A DNA stretch of 64,000 nucleotides from Wolfiporia cocos (lineage: Eukaryota; Basidiomycota; Agaricomycetes; Polyporales; Phaeolaceae): positions 2,108,001 to 2,172,000 of the forward strand of contig JACCLO010000009.1 in NCBI GenBank assembly GCA_029448655.1. The letters are read 5' to 3'. Position 1 is the stretch's first letter; the number at the start of each line of letters is the position of its first letter. The notes beneath the pieces are model-generated. The model was not told the origin of the DNA, made no database searches, and worked only from the letters and a program-made list of their open reading frames with translations. The position numbers were made by a program, and so were the translations under genes. Below, piece by piece: positions 32,990 to 45,111 of the stretch.

Positions 32990-35900
32990 ATGGCCTCCCC
33001 ACACGATCTCGACTATATCCGCAACCCGCGCCCCGAAGCACTGACCCCAGCTGGCGTCCCGCTCCCGGGCTCCGTTGCCTCCAGCAACCCGTTTCACCCA
33101 GGGCAGTGGGTGAACTACCAGGTGCACGGTCTCCCGGACGACTTCGCGCTCCTGTCGGTGGCAGACAGCATTCACGCTCCCCAACCAAATGAAGAAGTTG
33201 CCCCGGTACACACAGAGACCATCGGAGAACACCGCCCCGCTCGCTCACTAGTCCTGGCAGGGTCGGTCGAAGACCAAGGTCCCGGCATTGAGAGGTTGGA
33301 CCTGGCACTCCACCTGGCCAGGGAACAGTCGAACACAATCCGCGCACCGACCCCCCTCGGACACATCGACTCGCCCCTAGCCATGCAATGGGCGTTCCCG
33401 CCCAACCCAACCACAGCGGACTTCGGTTTCCGGTGTCAGACGGTAGCGGCGACAATGGTTCAGACCGGTGTGTGGAACGCCAACATGGGAGCACGATTCC
33501 TGCGGGAGGCACAACGTCTCCAGGCAGATGCTCTTGCAGCAGGAGATGCGGCTTTGCTACACAGCCAGCACTCCATCCCTCGTCGGTCAGTACCATCGGT
33601 CCCGGAAGAACGCTTCCGGCCGGTTGAAAATTGGGTAAGATCCGTCCACATGGGATCTCCCCCACCGGTGAATTCCGCAACCCGTCCGGCCTCGAACGCG
33701 GGCACCCGGCAGACAAACCCGTTCCTACCAGGCTACACCCCCCCGGTCCTCACACCCCAGGTCCCCTACTCGGTTATGGCAGCACAACCCCTGGAAGCAC
33801 GCCCCCGCTTGAACTTCTTCAGCAACACGGTCCCTCCGTTGGCTCCCCCCGCAAACGTGCACGCGAACACCTGGAGAGCCGCGCCTCTTCAGGGAACACG
33901 AGCATCGATGTGGCGGCCCGAGAAGCCGGCTAGTTCACAGTGGGACGCGTATTCAATGCTCCCGGAGCCACAACCCGACCCCCGGTACAAGTCCAAGGTG
34001 CGCGAACCCGAACCCTTCACCGGCGAGAACTTTATCGCCTGGGTAATGCGCCTGAAACTGTACATCGACGACAACCGGCCGCTGCTCTTCACAGACAGCA
34101 AGAAAATCGGCACGGCTATCTCGTTGATACGGGGACCAAAGGTAGATTCGTGGGTAACGGCCTTCACACGGGAGCACTACCGCGACGGACAATGGCATCT
34201 GAGTTGGTTACGCTTCATTTGGAAGCTACACCAGAAATTCGACGACCCCGACTTAGAAAAGAAGTCGGCGGTCGCCGCGGAAAAACTCAGCATGACCACC
34301 GGCAAGGGCGAGGAGTACTTCCAGGAGCTGGAAAGACTTCTTTCAAAGGCGAAATACAACAAGGAGAACCAGATCGTTCATCGCTGGGTCACCGCCGCCA
34401 TCCCAAAAGAGATCTATACGGCAGTACACTCCGCTTTCGTCGCGGCCACGGTAAATGACAAGTCGCAACGCGGTTACAACGTCCAGATCCCCGAGGACTA
34501 CGAATCCTGGAAACAGGCCATCCTCCGGACGGACAACGCAATGCGCCGTCTCCGCGATGAAGAAAAGCTGCGTCACGGTCGAGACACGGGTAAGGGCGTC
34601 GCCGACAAGGGAAAAGGTCGGGCGACAACAACATCATCGGGAACCACGCGGTCCGAGCCCACCGCAGAGGAACGGGCCAACTTGCTCAAGAGGAAGTGCC
34701 ACTCTTGCAGCAAGACACAAGCAGAGGCACCAGGGAAGGGCTGCAACAAGCCCGTCTGGCACCAACCCAACTGGAAGCCCCGAGCAGCTACCAGTGGAGG
34801 GAACACCGGTGCCGGACCCTCACAACCGGCGCGCACCCGCCAGGCCGTCGAAGGCCCATCCGCAGAAAAAGTCCTTGGGGAAGTATCCCAGGAGGACTTC
34901 GTGCGAATGGTGGCTGCCTGGGCCAAGGAAAATCCGGAGGCTGCGAAGGAAGCCGGATTCACTCAGGTACGTCCCCTCTCTAATAATAAATTTTCAGTTC
35001 TGGAGATCGAGGAACCAGTAAATGTCTCTATCTCCGAATCTGCCTCGGAGGGTAACGAACCGGTGGATGGACTATATGGGCTAGGAACCGGGGCCCCGAT
35101 ATTCGATTACATATCTGTACCACATTCAGTAGATTTGGCGCCTGGTGACGACGACGGAGCTTCAACATGCTCCGACGATTCGTTTGTAACAGCCTCAGAG
35201 GAGCCTCCCACCGGAGCTTGGCGGGAGGATAAAACCGTGCTTAATTCCTCTATTGTAAACAATGTAAACTATGTGCCAATGGACGTAGACCCGGGTGTAG
35301 ACTCAGATGTGCAAATGGCAGACGCATCTAAGCCTACAGTCCAGAAAAAGACGGAAAAGAAAATGCGGCGTCGACGAGCCAAGAAGAAGGCTGTCACGCT
35401 CGACATATACCTAGACCACCCGCGGGCAATCCCCCCTGAGCGCAAAAGCGAAGGAGCCGCGGGTTACGACCTTCACTCTGCGGAGGAAGTCGTTATACCC
35501 AATGGGAAACGTATCACCGTGGATACCGGCATAATGATCCGAATGCCACCCGGTGTATACGGCCGCATAGCTCCACGATCCAGACTCGCCTTGAAGGGAG
35601 TCGACGTGGAGGCCGGTGTAGTTGACGAAGACTACACCGTTGACGAAGACTACACCGGTCGGTTAAAAGTCATACTGAATAATCAAACCGGAACAGATTA
35701 TCAGGTTGAGTATGGGGACAGAATCACCCAGTTCATACTCGAATGCAACATGACACCAGACACGCGCATAGTAAAAAGCATTAGGGAAACCAGACGCGGA
35801 ACACAGGGGTTCGGCTCTACTGGTGAGAAACTCAGAGGGAATGTAGTGGTAATCCAGACGGGAAAACGGGGAAGGCAGATCGAAGTACCGATCACCCTCC

Positions 35901-38900
35901 ACCGCCCTGACGGACGTGCCCTCTTCACAAAGGCATTGATAGACTCCGGTTCAACGGGATCGGTCATCAGTCGTGCCTACGTGGAAGAACACAAACTCGA
36001 GCAACTCCCACTAGACCGACCCGTTAAACTGTACAACGCTGACGGTAGTACCAACGCTGCGGGCAAGATGACGCACTATGTCGAACTCCAGATGCAGATC
36101 GACACGCATTTGGAAACGCGCAAGTTCCACGTCACCGAGCTGAGCTCAGCAGACATATTCCTTGGCTTCGATTGGTTGGAAGACCACAATCCCACCATCG
36201 ACTGGAAGAAATGCCGAATCACCTTCACCTGCGACTGCGAACACGAGCAGATCGAGGACGGTGACCATATTTATTACATCTTCGCTGACGCTTGGATATG
36301 GAATAGGGAAGAGTGCCGGGCTGACATCGCTGAGCGAGTCTGCGCGACGAAGGCAACCAAGATCGCCATCGCCACCGGCAAAACCACGGAAGCCAAGACT
36401 TTCGAAGAGGTGGTCCCCGAGTACTTACACGAATTCAAAGACGTGTTTAAGGAAACGGAATTCGACCAACTCCCCGAAAGACGACCGTGGGATCACGCCA
36501 TAGAACTCCTACCGAACTCCGAACCCTACGCCGGCAAGATCTATGCCCTATCGCCACGAGAACAAGAGGCGTTAGACGATTTTCTAGAAGAACAGCTACG
36601 GACTGGACGCATACGACCATCCAAGTCACCATGGGGGGCACCATTCTTCTTCGTCAAGAAGAAGGATGGGAAACTGAGACCCATTCAGGACTATCGGAAG
36701 CTGAACCAGATGACCAAGAAGAACCGGTACCCGCTCCCTCTGATCACGGAGCTGCTCAACAAGTTAAAACAAGCTAAGTACTTTTCTAAATTGGACATTC
36801 GTTGGGGATACACGAACGTCAGAATCAAAGAAGGCGACGAAGAGAAAGCCGCCTTCATCACTAATAGAGGGCTATACGAGCCATTAGTGATGTTCTTCGG
36901 AATGTGCAACGCACCGGGCACGTTCCAGACTTTGATGAATGACATCTTCCGAGACCTGATAATGACTGGAAAGGTCATTGTATATTTAGACGACATACTT
37001 GTTTTCACGGAGACCGAGGCAGAACATAAAGAGATCCTGCGCAAGGTTCTGCTCGTTCTCCGTCAAAATAAGCTGACCTGTAAACCAGAGAAATGCGAGT
37101 TCATGAAGTCGGAAGTAGAATACTTGGGACATATAATCTCTCACGGGGAAATCCGTATAGATCCCGCGAAGGTGGCGGCAGTGGCTGAATGGCCCGCACC
37201 TCGGAACAAGAAAGAAGTGCAGTCCTTCATAGGGTTTGCAAACTTCTACCGGAGATTCATTCCTAAGTTCTCCACGGTAGCACGCCCACTGATAAACCTA
37301 ACCAAGGACACGCCTTGGCAGTGGGGTACGGCGGAACAAGAGTGTTTCGATAAGTTAAAGAAAATATTTATCGAAGCACCCGTGTTAGGGATACCAAACG
37401 ACGACGATCCTTTCCGCATCGAGGCAGACTCTTCAGACTTCGCAACTGGAGCCTGCCTCATGCAGAAACAGGACGGCGTCTGGAAACCCATCGCCTACCA
37501 GAGTAAGACGATGCTACCGGCAGAACGGAACTACGAAATTTACGACAGAGAACTCCTCGCCATCATGCGCGCACTCGATGAATGGCGGCATTTCGTAATG
37601 GGTGGCAAACACCCTGTAGAAGTACTAACGGACCATAAGAACTTAGAGTACTTTAAGACCCCGCAGAAAATTAATCCGCGACAAGCCCGGTGGATGACGG
37701 AACTCGCCGAGTATGACCTACAACTCGTGCACATCCCCGGGAAGACCAATGGAAGGGCCGATGGGCTTTCCTGAAGAAGTGATCACGGAAACGACAAGGA
37801 TCACCTCGAAGGGCAAGTCATCCTGAAGCCACACCTCTTCGTCCAAGATAGTGCAGAAAGGCTGCGATCTTCATTCTATACTGTAGTCAAGGGTATCACC
37901 CACGACGAAGTAAAAGAGAGGGTCAAAGCGGAAGCCGCTCTCTACGATGGAAAGGAAGGAGTAGAAGTAGGGGAAACGACCGAGGACGGTCTGCGATATA
38001 GGAGGGGGAGGTTAATTATCCCTCGGGACGAAGAATTAATCGGAAAAATCATTTCTTCGTTCCACGACACCGTCTCAGCGGGACACCCTGGCACCAAAAA
38101 CACATATACTGCCATACACCGACACTACTGGTGGCCAAAGATGCACTCAGACATCCGCCAGTACGTCAAGGCTTGTATCAAGTGCCAGGCCGCTAAGCCG
38201 GACCGATCCAAACGCGCGGCTCCACTCAACCCGAATCCGACTCCAACACACAACTGGGAGAACATTTCCGTCGACATGATCACGGGACTCCCCACTTCCA
38301 AGGGTCGCGACGCAATCATTGTAGTAGTAGACATGAAATCCAAGGACTAAATAGCTGTACCAACAACGACTAAACTATCGGCCAAAGGATGGGCCAACAT
38401 ATTTATAGACAAAGTATATACACAACACGGACTACCTAAAAAAGTATTTAGTGACAGAGGACCTCAGTTTGTAGCAGAATTTATCAAGGACGTATATCGT
38501 AGATTAGGCATACAGGGAAACCCGAGTACCGCGTTCCACCCACAGACAGACGGGCAAACGGAACGTATGAACCAGGAACTCGAGGTCTACCTTAGATTAT
38601 TTATTAACGATACTCATACGAACTGGCCGGACTTACTCCCGCTGGCAAGCTTTGCGTACAAGACACACATATACAGTAGCACGGGATACAGTCCCTTTTA
38701 CCTTACGCACGGATACCACCCCTTCACAGGTGTAGAGGCGCCGGAACAAGAAGAGGGAGTAGCACGGGATTGGGTCGAACACATGCACACAATATCCAAA
38801 CTCGCTTCACAGAACCTGGAGAAAGCTAAGCTACGCATGAAAGAGTACTACGATAGGAAACGGGCATCGCCACTATCGTACTCTGAAGGCGACTTGGTTT

Positions 38901-39772
38901 GGGTCGACGGCCGTAACATAAACATGGGCCACCCAACCAAGAAGCTTGACTCCAAGCGGTTTGGACCGTACAAGGTCACCAAGAAGGTCGGGCATGGAGC
39001 ATACGAACTAGACCTCCCCGCAGACATGCGCAGGATATACCCAGTATTCAACGAGGTCTTACTCCTACCATACACACCGCCCGCCTTCCCCAATCAGGAC
39101 CATAGTAAAGTGACGGAAAGCAATGACGTTCGCAGGCCTCTCAGGATCCTCGAATTCAGAGAAGACCGAAGGCAAATCGAGCTAGAAGTCGAGTGGTCCG
39201 ACGGGACTAAAACATGGGAACAAAAACGTGGGTTAAACCATTACCAAGAGCTAGTCACAAAGTTCTTTGAAGCTAGACCATCCGCCCCAGGTAACCAGTG
39301 GAAAAACCAAAACACTGGCTGGGACCACTCTGAAACCAAATGGGACCCAGAGTGGGAGGACTTCGAACGAAAAGCTCAGGAAATGGGACTCAGAGAAAAC
39401 CCAAAGGAGTTCATCATATACGACGACATAGACACTACACTTCTGATCAAAGGCAGTATACCATTCTATGCCTATGAGAAGAAGCTCGTCGCTCGTAACT
39501 TCTGGTTTTCTCATCCACACACACGGGTCGTACAATACGGAATACGAGTCGGACAGCCGATAGAATCCACTATACCTGAATCAAAAGGATACTGGATCTA
39601 CCCGGTTCTAAACACTCTCCAACTCGCAAACCCACACATTTGCAAGAAGACCATAGACCACCCGTGCCATGTCGACCAAACTATGTACAAAGTGATTGCT
39701 GGGCGTGGGGACACGCAGCTAGAAGAGGGGGTACTGTCACAAGCCGATTTTCTCCAACTTGCTTGCGACTAG
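32990..39772 (+). pseudogene. Gag-dUTPase-Pol polyprotein, interrupted by two stop codons
   Basis: One frame of 2261 codons is open except for TGA at 37772-37774 and TAA at 38348-38350; no frameshift is present. Gag spans roughly residues 1-600 with a Cys-rich KCHSCSK segment instead of a standard zinc knuckle. The dUTPase (about 800-945) has all five motifs: AGYDLHS, GRIAPRSRLALKG, AGVVDEDYT, DRITQFILE and RGTQGFGSTG. Then come the protease (ALIDSGSTGSVIS, near 985), reverse transcriptase (VIVYLDDILVF, near 1330) and RNase H (IEADSSDFATGACL, YDRELLAIMRALDEWR). The first stop falls just after RNase H. The integrase has the HHCC zinc finger (HPGTKNTYTAIHRHYW, CIKCQ) and DDE core (VDMITGLP, FSDRGPQFVAEF, a Glu in DGQTERMNQEL); the second stop lies inside this core. 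A chromodomain-like module (RQIELEVEWSDGTKTWEQ) and a C-terminal extension of about 150 residues follow. The frame ends 38 bp inside the 3' LTR. Confidence 0.93.
35621..35656 (+). repeat. 18-bp tandem duplication in dUTPase motif 3
   Basis: GTTGACGAAGACTACACC occurs twice in tandem (35621-35638 and 35639-35656), adding six residues (VDEDYT) and doubling the part of motif 3 that carries the catalytic Asp and the Tyr of the uridine pocket. Confidence 0.93.
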
Positions 39773-40105
39773 AGACAACCCTTATCTTATCTAAGCGCGT
39801 GCCTATACATCACGTGCAAGGACCCCGAACACCCCACACGTGCCTACACAGACCCCGGACACCCTTGATGTGGCTCTACACCTACGATAGGATTTACCAT
39901 ACTCTAAACGGTCTATCAACTTACGTAATACTGTATAGTAGCCAAACATGTACAAACAGCCTACAAGCATATATACCAGCCAGACGAGCAGGGAGCACCC
40001 CAGAATCGTCTTGGCCTTTGTTGCCTTGAGTAGCCTCAGACTAGGAATACGCTTCCACGCGAGTAATATTCCCCTGAGTAGTTGCTTGAGATAGCGCTTG
40101 TGTCA
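39735..40105 (+). repeat. 3' LTR of the chromovirus
   Basis: 371 bp, near-identical to the 5' LTR. The polyprotein stop codon (39770-39772) lies inside it. Confidence 0.95.
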
Positions 40106-40842
40106 TCAAGCTGGAGAATGATATCATTTTGAGCTGTGTAGCCATTTTGTGCAATGTCAATGAGCCAGGGACCTGGGCAACGAGTTTCTGGTTTTTCTTC
40201 AGATTTTGAGAGCCTCTCAATACTTGAACATGAGCTACGGTCTCTACTGTGGTTTAGTATGCAAACTACGCTAGAAAATACTAAGATGAGTCAGTTGTCA
40301 CAATTGTAGGGCTGACTCCCTAGCGGTGATTGTCGGGCTACCACCCCAGTACCTCGATGTAAACGAATAGGAAAGGGTTACAAAACGGCCATGCATCCAG
40401 GTGCGTGCGCCCGGCCGATATGCTACCCTGGCTATACTACCTTCTCGCTGGCTTGCCCTACTGAGTCGTCGAGGCCCTCGCGTGCCGTCCCTCCGCCATC
40501 AGGCCGTCATGCCGACCGCAGATTGCAACATCAGTTTCGTAGTTTACAACGAGAGGAGCACGCACTCTCCGTAGGTCCACCACTTCTTTGATGCAACTGC
40601 ATGGACTTCCAGCGGGGAAAGGTACTCAGGATGAGAAGATGAGGAAGGAAGTTGAATATATGACAATAGTTACGGTAGACGGTAGGAATTCCTGGAAGAG
40701 TTCGTGAGAACTGCCTGTTTGGCGGTAATGTTTCCAAGGGTCATCGTTCCGTATCTCGAGGATTAGTGGGGCGTTCACAGTGACTAGTGACTCTTGACGC
40801 GGCCGTCTGACAGTTTTTCGTGCTGTCAGGTACGTTAGTGGC

Positions 40843-41064
40843 TGAGTGCCCAGTCTATACGTGGATATGTTTGCTTGTCCTGTCACCACGACAAACGCAA
40901 AACAGTGCAAAACCATGCTACACTGGTGGTCAACAGTCAACGTGGCCCTTTGGAGTTTGAGTTTCTTCGATGGAAGAATAACTGCAGCGATGTCTACCAG
41001 TGATTCCCCCCACGGCGTACGTAGAGCATGACATGATGCCACGCGTATTGACCGCTAGCTCCCC
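40843..41064 (-). repeat. Dispersed repeat of unknown family, copy 2
   Basis: Diverged minus-strand copy of the repeat at 9761-9972, sharing GGGGAGCTAG-GGTCAATA, GGGGGGAATCA and a conserved block around TTGACTGTTGACCA. The minus frame over 40626-41042 is open but shows no domain. Nothing else is recognised in 40111-41940. Confidence 0.65.
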
Positions 41065-41981
41065 ATTGTGACTATAAATTATCTACAAAAGGAAGGTGAG
41101 GAGATCCAATGCATGGTTAAGCACAGGCTTGATGGGCACTCAAACTCTGGCATTGGCTACCATCGGTATTCATCTTGATTACCACATTCACGTGTGGAAG
41201 AGAAGATGCAGATAATAGCAGGTCGCCGACAACATGTGGACCGAGAGTTTGGAGGATGAAGACCCAACACAGGAACGAACGGCCGCATATTGGCGTAGAC
41301 AAACGAAATGAAAGGAGACTAAACGACCAATCGTGCTTATAATGACCGCTTCAATCACATGTGAAAAAGGCTGGCCTTGTCAGCTAGTACTCGGAAAAAT
41401 AAAGCCTCGACTGAGCTAGATGCTAGCTGCTTTTATGTTACATGAGAGACAAAGATCATCGATCAAGAGGCGATGGAAAAAGCCGCTGATCTCGATCATC
41501 GATCAAGAATGACGCAGTGATATTGCCAGATCAGACGTAGAAACATGTGTAGCTGAAGAGGAGAGTTCGGAATCGTCCGTGCCCTATTTCCTTGCCCATT
41601 TCGGCTGGAGTCTCCTTAGGTGAAGTAAGGCTTGCGCGGGCGCGGGCTTGCTTGTTCGTCAGCTCTAACCGTATTGGTCGCGGTGCACTCAGGAACACGA
41701 CTCGGCTCTGGAGACTAGTCACCAGTCACTAGTCACATGCATCACAAAACTCACGTGAGGTAGCATTTTTAGGCTGGGTTCCCCTCGCTACTACTTCATG
41801 TGCAAGAGCAAGAACCCTTTATCGCTGAACTGTTCAGAATCGTGCTACGTATGTCATGAGTCTATCTCGGGTCTTGGCTGGTGGTGCCTGAAATGAGAGC
41901 GGCGGTGATCAGGTACAGGAAATACGATATTGATATTTTCATTGAGATTGATGCTCTTCAGCAGAAATTGGAAAATCTTCC

Positions 41982-43640
41982 GTGGACAAACAGCGACGAG
42001 CACTGAATCACCATGTTAATTGGCATAGCCGGCTCATCCTCCAGCTCAAACGCGAGATCAACAAGCTATCCCCAATCTCCGTCCTACCTCCTGAGATTTT
42101 GGAGAAGATCTTCATTACCCACACAAAGATCGTGTGGCAAGAAACCGACGCGGAATGGAAGCAAAGCCTCTCTCTAGAAGTTACCCAGGTCTGCTCGCAT
42201 TGGCGAGCCATCGCCTTGAACTGCCCCACGCTATGGAACGATTTTGATGTCCCATCCTCCTGAGACTGGACACAGGAGCTCATTGCACGCTTCAAGACCC
42301 TCCCACTGACTACACGCTTAGATTTTGATTGGGAGGACTCAGATCTGTCGCTCCCCTTAATCTTGTGGGAGTTCGAGCGAATCAGGCAACACGAAATCTT
42401 CGCCAATCTGGGCGATGTCCCGTATCGACTTCTTTGCAGCGATGAGGAGATTGCGGGCAACCCCACCCCACTACTTCAGCAACTTCTCCGAAATACAAGA
42501 AATTACGACACATATACCAACGATGAACGACTTCGTGTCATCGCGTCTACCCTGTCATCGCATGCATCAAGCCCACAGTTGACACGCCTGGTACTGCATA
42601 GTTGGCCGTTCGATTGGGCGCAAATCACTCCGTTGTCCATGCTGCGGCATCTCGACATCATGTTCGAACGAACTGGGCAGAGTGAACGCGCGCGCGAGCG
42701 GCGCGATGGCAAGGCCGAGTTCGACGCTTTTCTAGTCGCGGTCAAGCGCCTGCCTCTACTCGAGTCCTTTTGTATACGAGGTTGCTTTCTACTCCGTCGC
42801 GACTCCTTCGAATGGAATGTCATACCTAATAGGATGGTAACTCTATCTCATCTTCGCCACTTGTGTCTGAAGGATGGAGCATCTGCCTGTGCGACAACCT
42901 TGAGCCACCTCACTCTGCCAGTACTGTCGACACTCAATGTCAACATTGCAGACGGTCACGATCTCGAAGAGACAGATGCGGAGACGGTGCTTGTTCATCT
43001 CGCTCATGGAATAATGTTCGCGGTATGGGTGAAGTGCACAGTGTGGACATGAACCTCAGCCACCTTCGCGTAAGCTACGTGACCGGCCCCAATCAGCAAG
43101 CATCTGGGAAACTGTACATCTACTTCGGCGATCTTCGCGAGAGTTGTGAGGTCCAGCTGTGCCTGGAGCTCTCTAGCACGATCGCCGCCATGACTGTGCG
43201 CGATGTGTCTGTCGATGGCTGATGCCTCCTTTACATGGATGTATGGGGCGCGTTAATTGGACGCATGCCAAATGCAACCAATCTGCAGGTCAACTCACCT
43301 TCGCGTAAAGCCCTCGAAGCACTAGGACAGCCCAGTATCGCAGCGCATCCACCGAGCATAAACCCAGATAGACAGGAGGACGAACTCGCGACTGGTTATC
43401 CCTTTCCGCGCCTGCGTTTCCTCACGCTGGTCAGCCCCGACTTCTCATGGCCCTCTTGGATGCCCGACTAGCCCCAGTACTTAGACGTGCTTGCTAAATG
43501 TCTGCTGGCGCGACGTGAGCAGCATATGCAGATAGAAGAGTTGCGACTGGAGGACCATCGCTAGGCGAAAAAGGAAGATGTCGAAGCTCTTCGGCAAGTG
43601 GCACCGGTGGTCAAATGGGATCCAGACGAGTGGGGGAGAT
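41982..43640 (+). pseudogene. F-box protein pseudogene
   Basis: The N-terminal part (INKLSPISVLPPEILEKIF, then VTQVCSHWRAIALNCPTLW) is the F-box and adjoining region of Agaricomycete F-box proteins. A C-terminal part with leucine-rich LRHLDIMFER and PLLESFCIRGCFLL follows. The frame is broken by TGA at 42261-42263, shifts by one base near 43010, then meets TGA at 43220-43222 and TAG at 43469-43471, with another TAG about 90 bases later. The protein similarity continues in order across each break (for example to NLSHLRVSYVTG and WGALIGRMPNATNLQV). No clean intron removes the breaks, so this is a decayed gene. Its true start is unclear; 41982 begins with GTG in frame. Intact members act as SCF ubiquitin-ligase substrate receptors. 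Confidence 0.78.
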
Positions 43641-45009
43641 AATGCTCAGAGTCGGTGCTGGGCGGTTCGACACAAGTACAGGTGCAGGTGCGTAGATATG
43701 GCTATGGCTGCACAGCAGAAGTTGCGTGGAGAACTTGAAGCGTCAGGAACAAAAAGTACATCTGTTATTGGCACACGCCACATCTATGTTACGACGAAAG
43801 AATGATTAGTTTGAAACCATCTCCGAGTGCGTGAGCTTGCAGCTCGCCATTGCACCCAGTCAACAATTTATTTTAAATCAGTTGCATCATTGTTGCAGAG
43901 GTATCCTCCATTCATCCACACACTTCCGAGTCCAGTGTGACGAGATTGCCATCAACTTCAGATGCAAATTCATCGTCATATGTGCCCTACTGTACATATC
44001 TGTACGAGCCAGAGACCAATATTATGTAATGTCAATCATCTGGATCTGATCTGAGTCGATGTGTGTATTCTGCGTCGGTCCGGATGACCTTGTTATCACT
44101 GAGGAACCATCGCATATTCATAATTATAGGTAAAAACCAGTAGCATATTGACAAACCGTTGTAAAGGTTACGTAGGTACTCTCCCCAGCCCTCTATGATA
44201 CCTGGTTACCCCTTCCTATGTGTTCATAAGTCTGTAAGTACTGAGTACTGTTGCAATTCGGGGTCTGCGGCGTTGCCAGGGCGCAGGATGGCGCGGCGAT
44301 GGCAGACTGATGGCGTGGTGATGGGCAAGCTAGCGGGTCGCTAGTGCTGCCGGTAGTGTATTTAAGCCGGGCGCGAGCAGAGTGGCTCGCCGCCAGTTTG
44401 TAACCCACCTACGTTCACTATCCTACAAAGGAGATTCGGCCCTGCGGCCACGGAATTCTCACAAGTACCGCTACAGAGAAGACGAAAGAGAACGTTAGTA
44501 GCGATAATGAACAACGGGCCTAGGTGACGAGACGAAGTTGGCACAGGCAGTGGACGAGGAATCGAAGCAAAAGAGACAGACAGGCTTCGGTTAAAGAAAC
44601 ATGCATCATTTCCTCCATGGGGTAAGGAAGGGGGGAGGTTGTGAGACGGGAGATAACACATAGTTCTCACCGTGAACTTGTATTTCCGAGGCCCATGGCA
44701 CTTCAAGCTTCACACGCGATCTGTCACTTTGTAAGTCCGACACGGGTGCACTATGGGAGAAGCAACTGTACATGTGGCGCCGATGAGTGGCGCCACGAGC
44801 GTCAATGCATGGATCGACATGGGCGAAGGGGTGACGGGACGTGAGAGTGTCGAAAGCGAAAACTTGACCTGATACGTATGGACGACCGTACCCGTAGTAA
44901 TGTGTATACTAAACTCGTTGCTTCTCAAGCTTCTCAGAATGCGAGCTGAATAGCGTTGAGAAAATGGTGAGTGCTTCCATGCACTGTCGCCCATAGCGTG
45001 CAGGGTTAA
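43641..45009. other. Intergenic, nothing recognised
   Basis: About 1.4 kb with no supported gene, repeat or RNA gene. Confidence 0.35.
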
Positions 45010-45015
45010 TATAAA
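45010..45015 (+). promoter_or_regulatory. TATA box for the thioester reductase gene
   Basis: TATAAA lies 97 bases upstream of the ATG at 45112, followed by a CT-rich leader. This supports a genuine start here rather than a fragment of a longer multidomain gene. Confidence 0.55.
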
Positions 45016-45111
45016 GGTGGACTTTCTGGTAGACTGAAGTCACATAGCTACATCAATCACTTCATCGTGGTTTATCCACATTCTCTGAGTCTTCATCTCT
45101 TACCCGCCATC

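Larger units (their letters stand above)
31857..40105 (+). mobile_element. Ty3/gypsy chromovirus LTR retrotransposon with dUTPase domain
   Basis: Two 371-bp LTRs (31857-32227 and 39735-40105) flank a single polyprotein frame, with TCAAG target duplications at 31852-31856 and 40106-40110. The LTRs start TGTCACAAGC and end GCTTGTGTCA and differ at three positions by my reading, so the insertion is young. Domain order is gag, dUTPase, aspartic protease, reverse transcriptase, RNase H, integrase and a chromodomain-like module, the Ty3/gypsy order. A purine-rich AGAAGAGGGGG lies directly before the 3' LTR as a polypurine tract. I could not identify a tRNA primer-binding site after the 5' LTR. Two in-frame stops mark this copy as defective. 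Confidence 0.95.
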
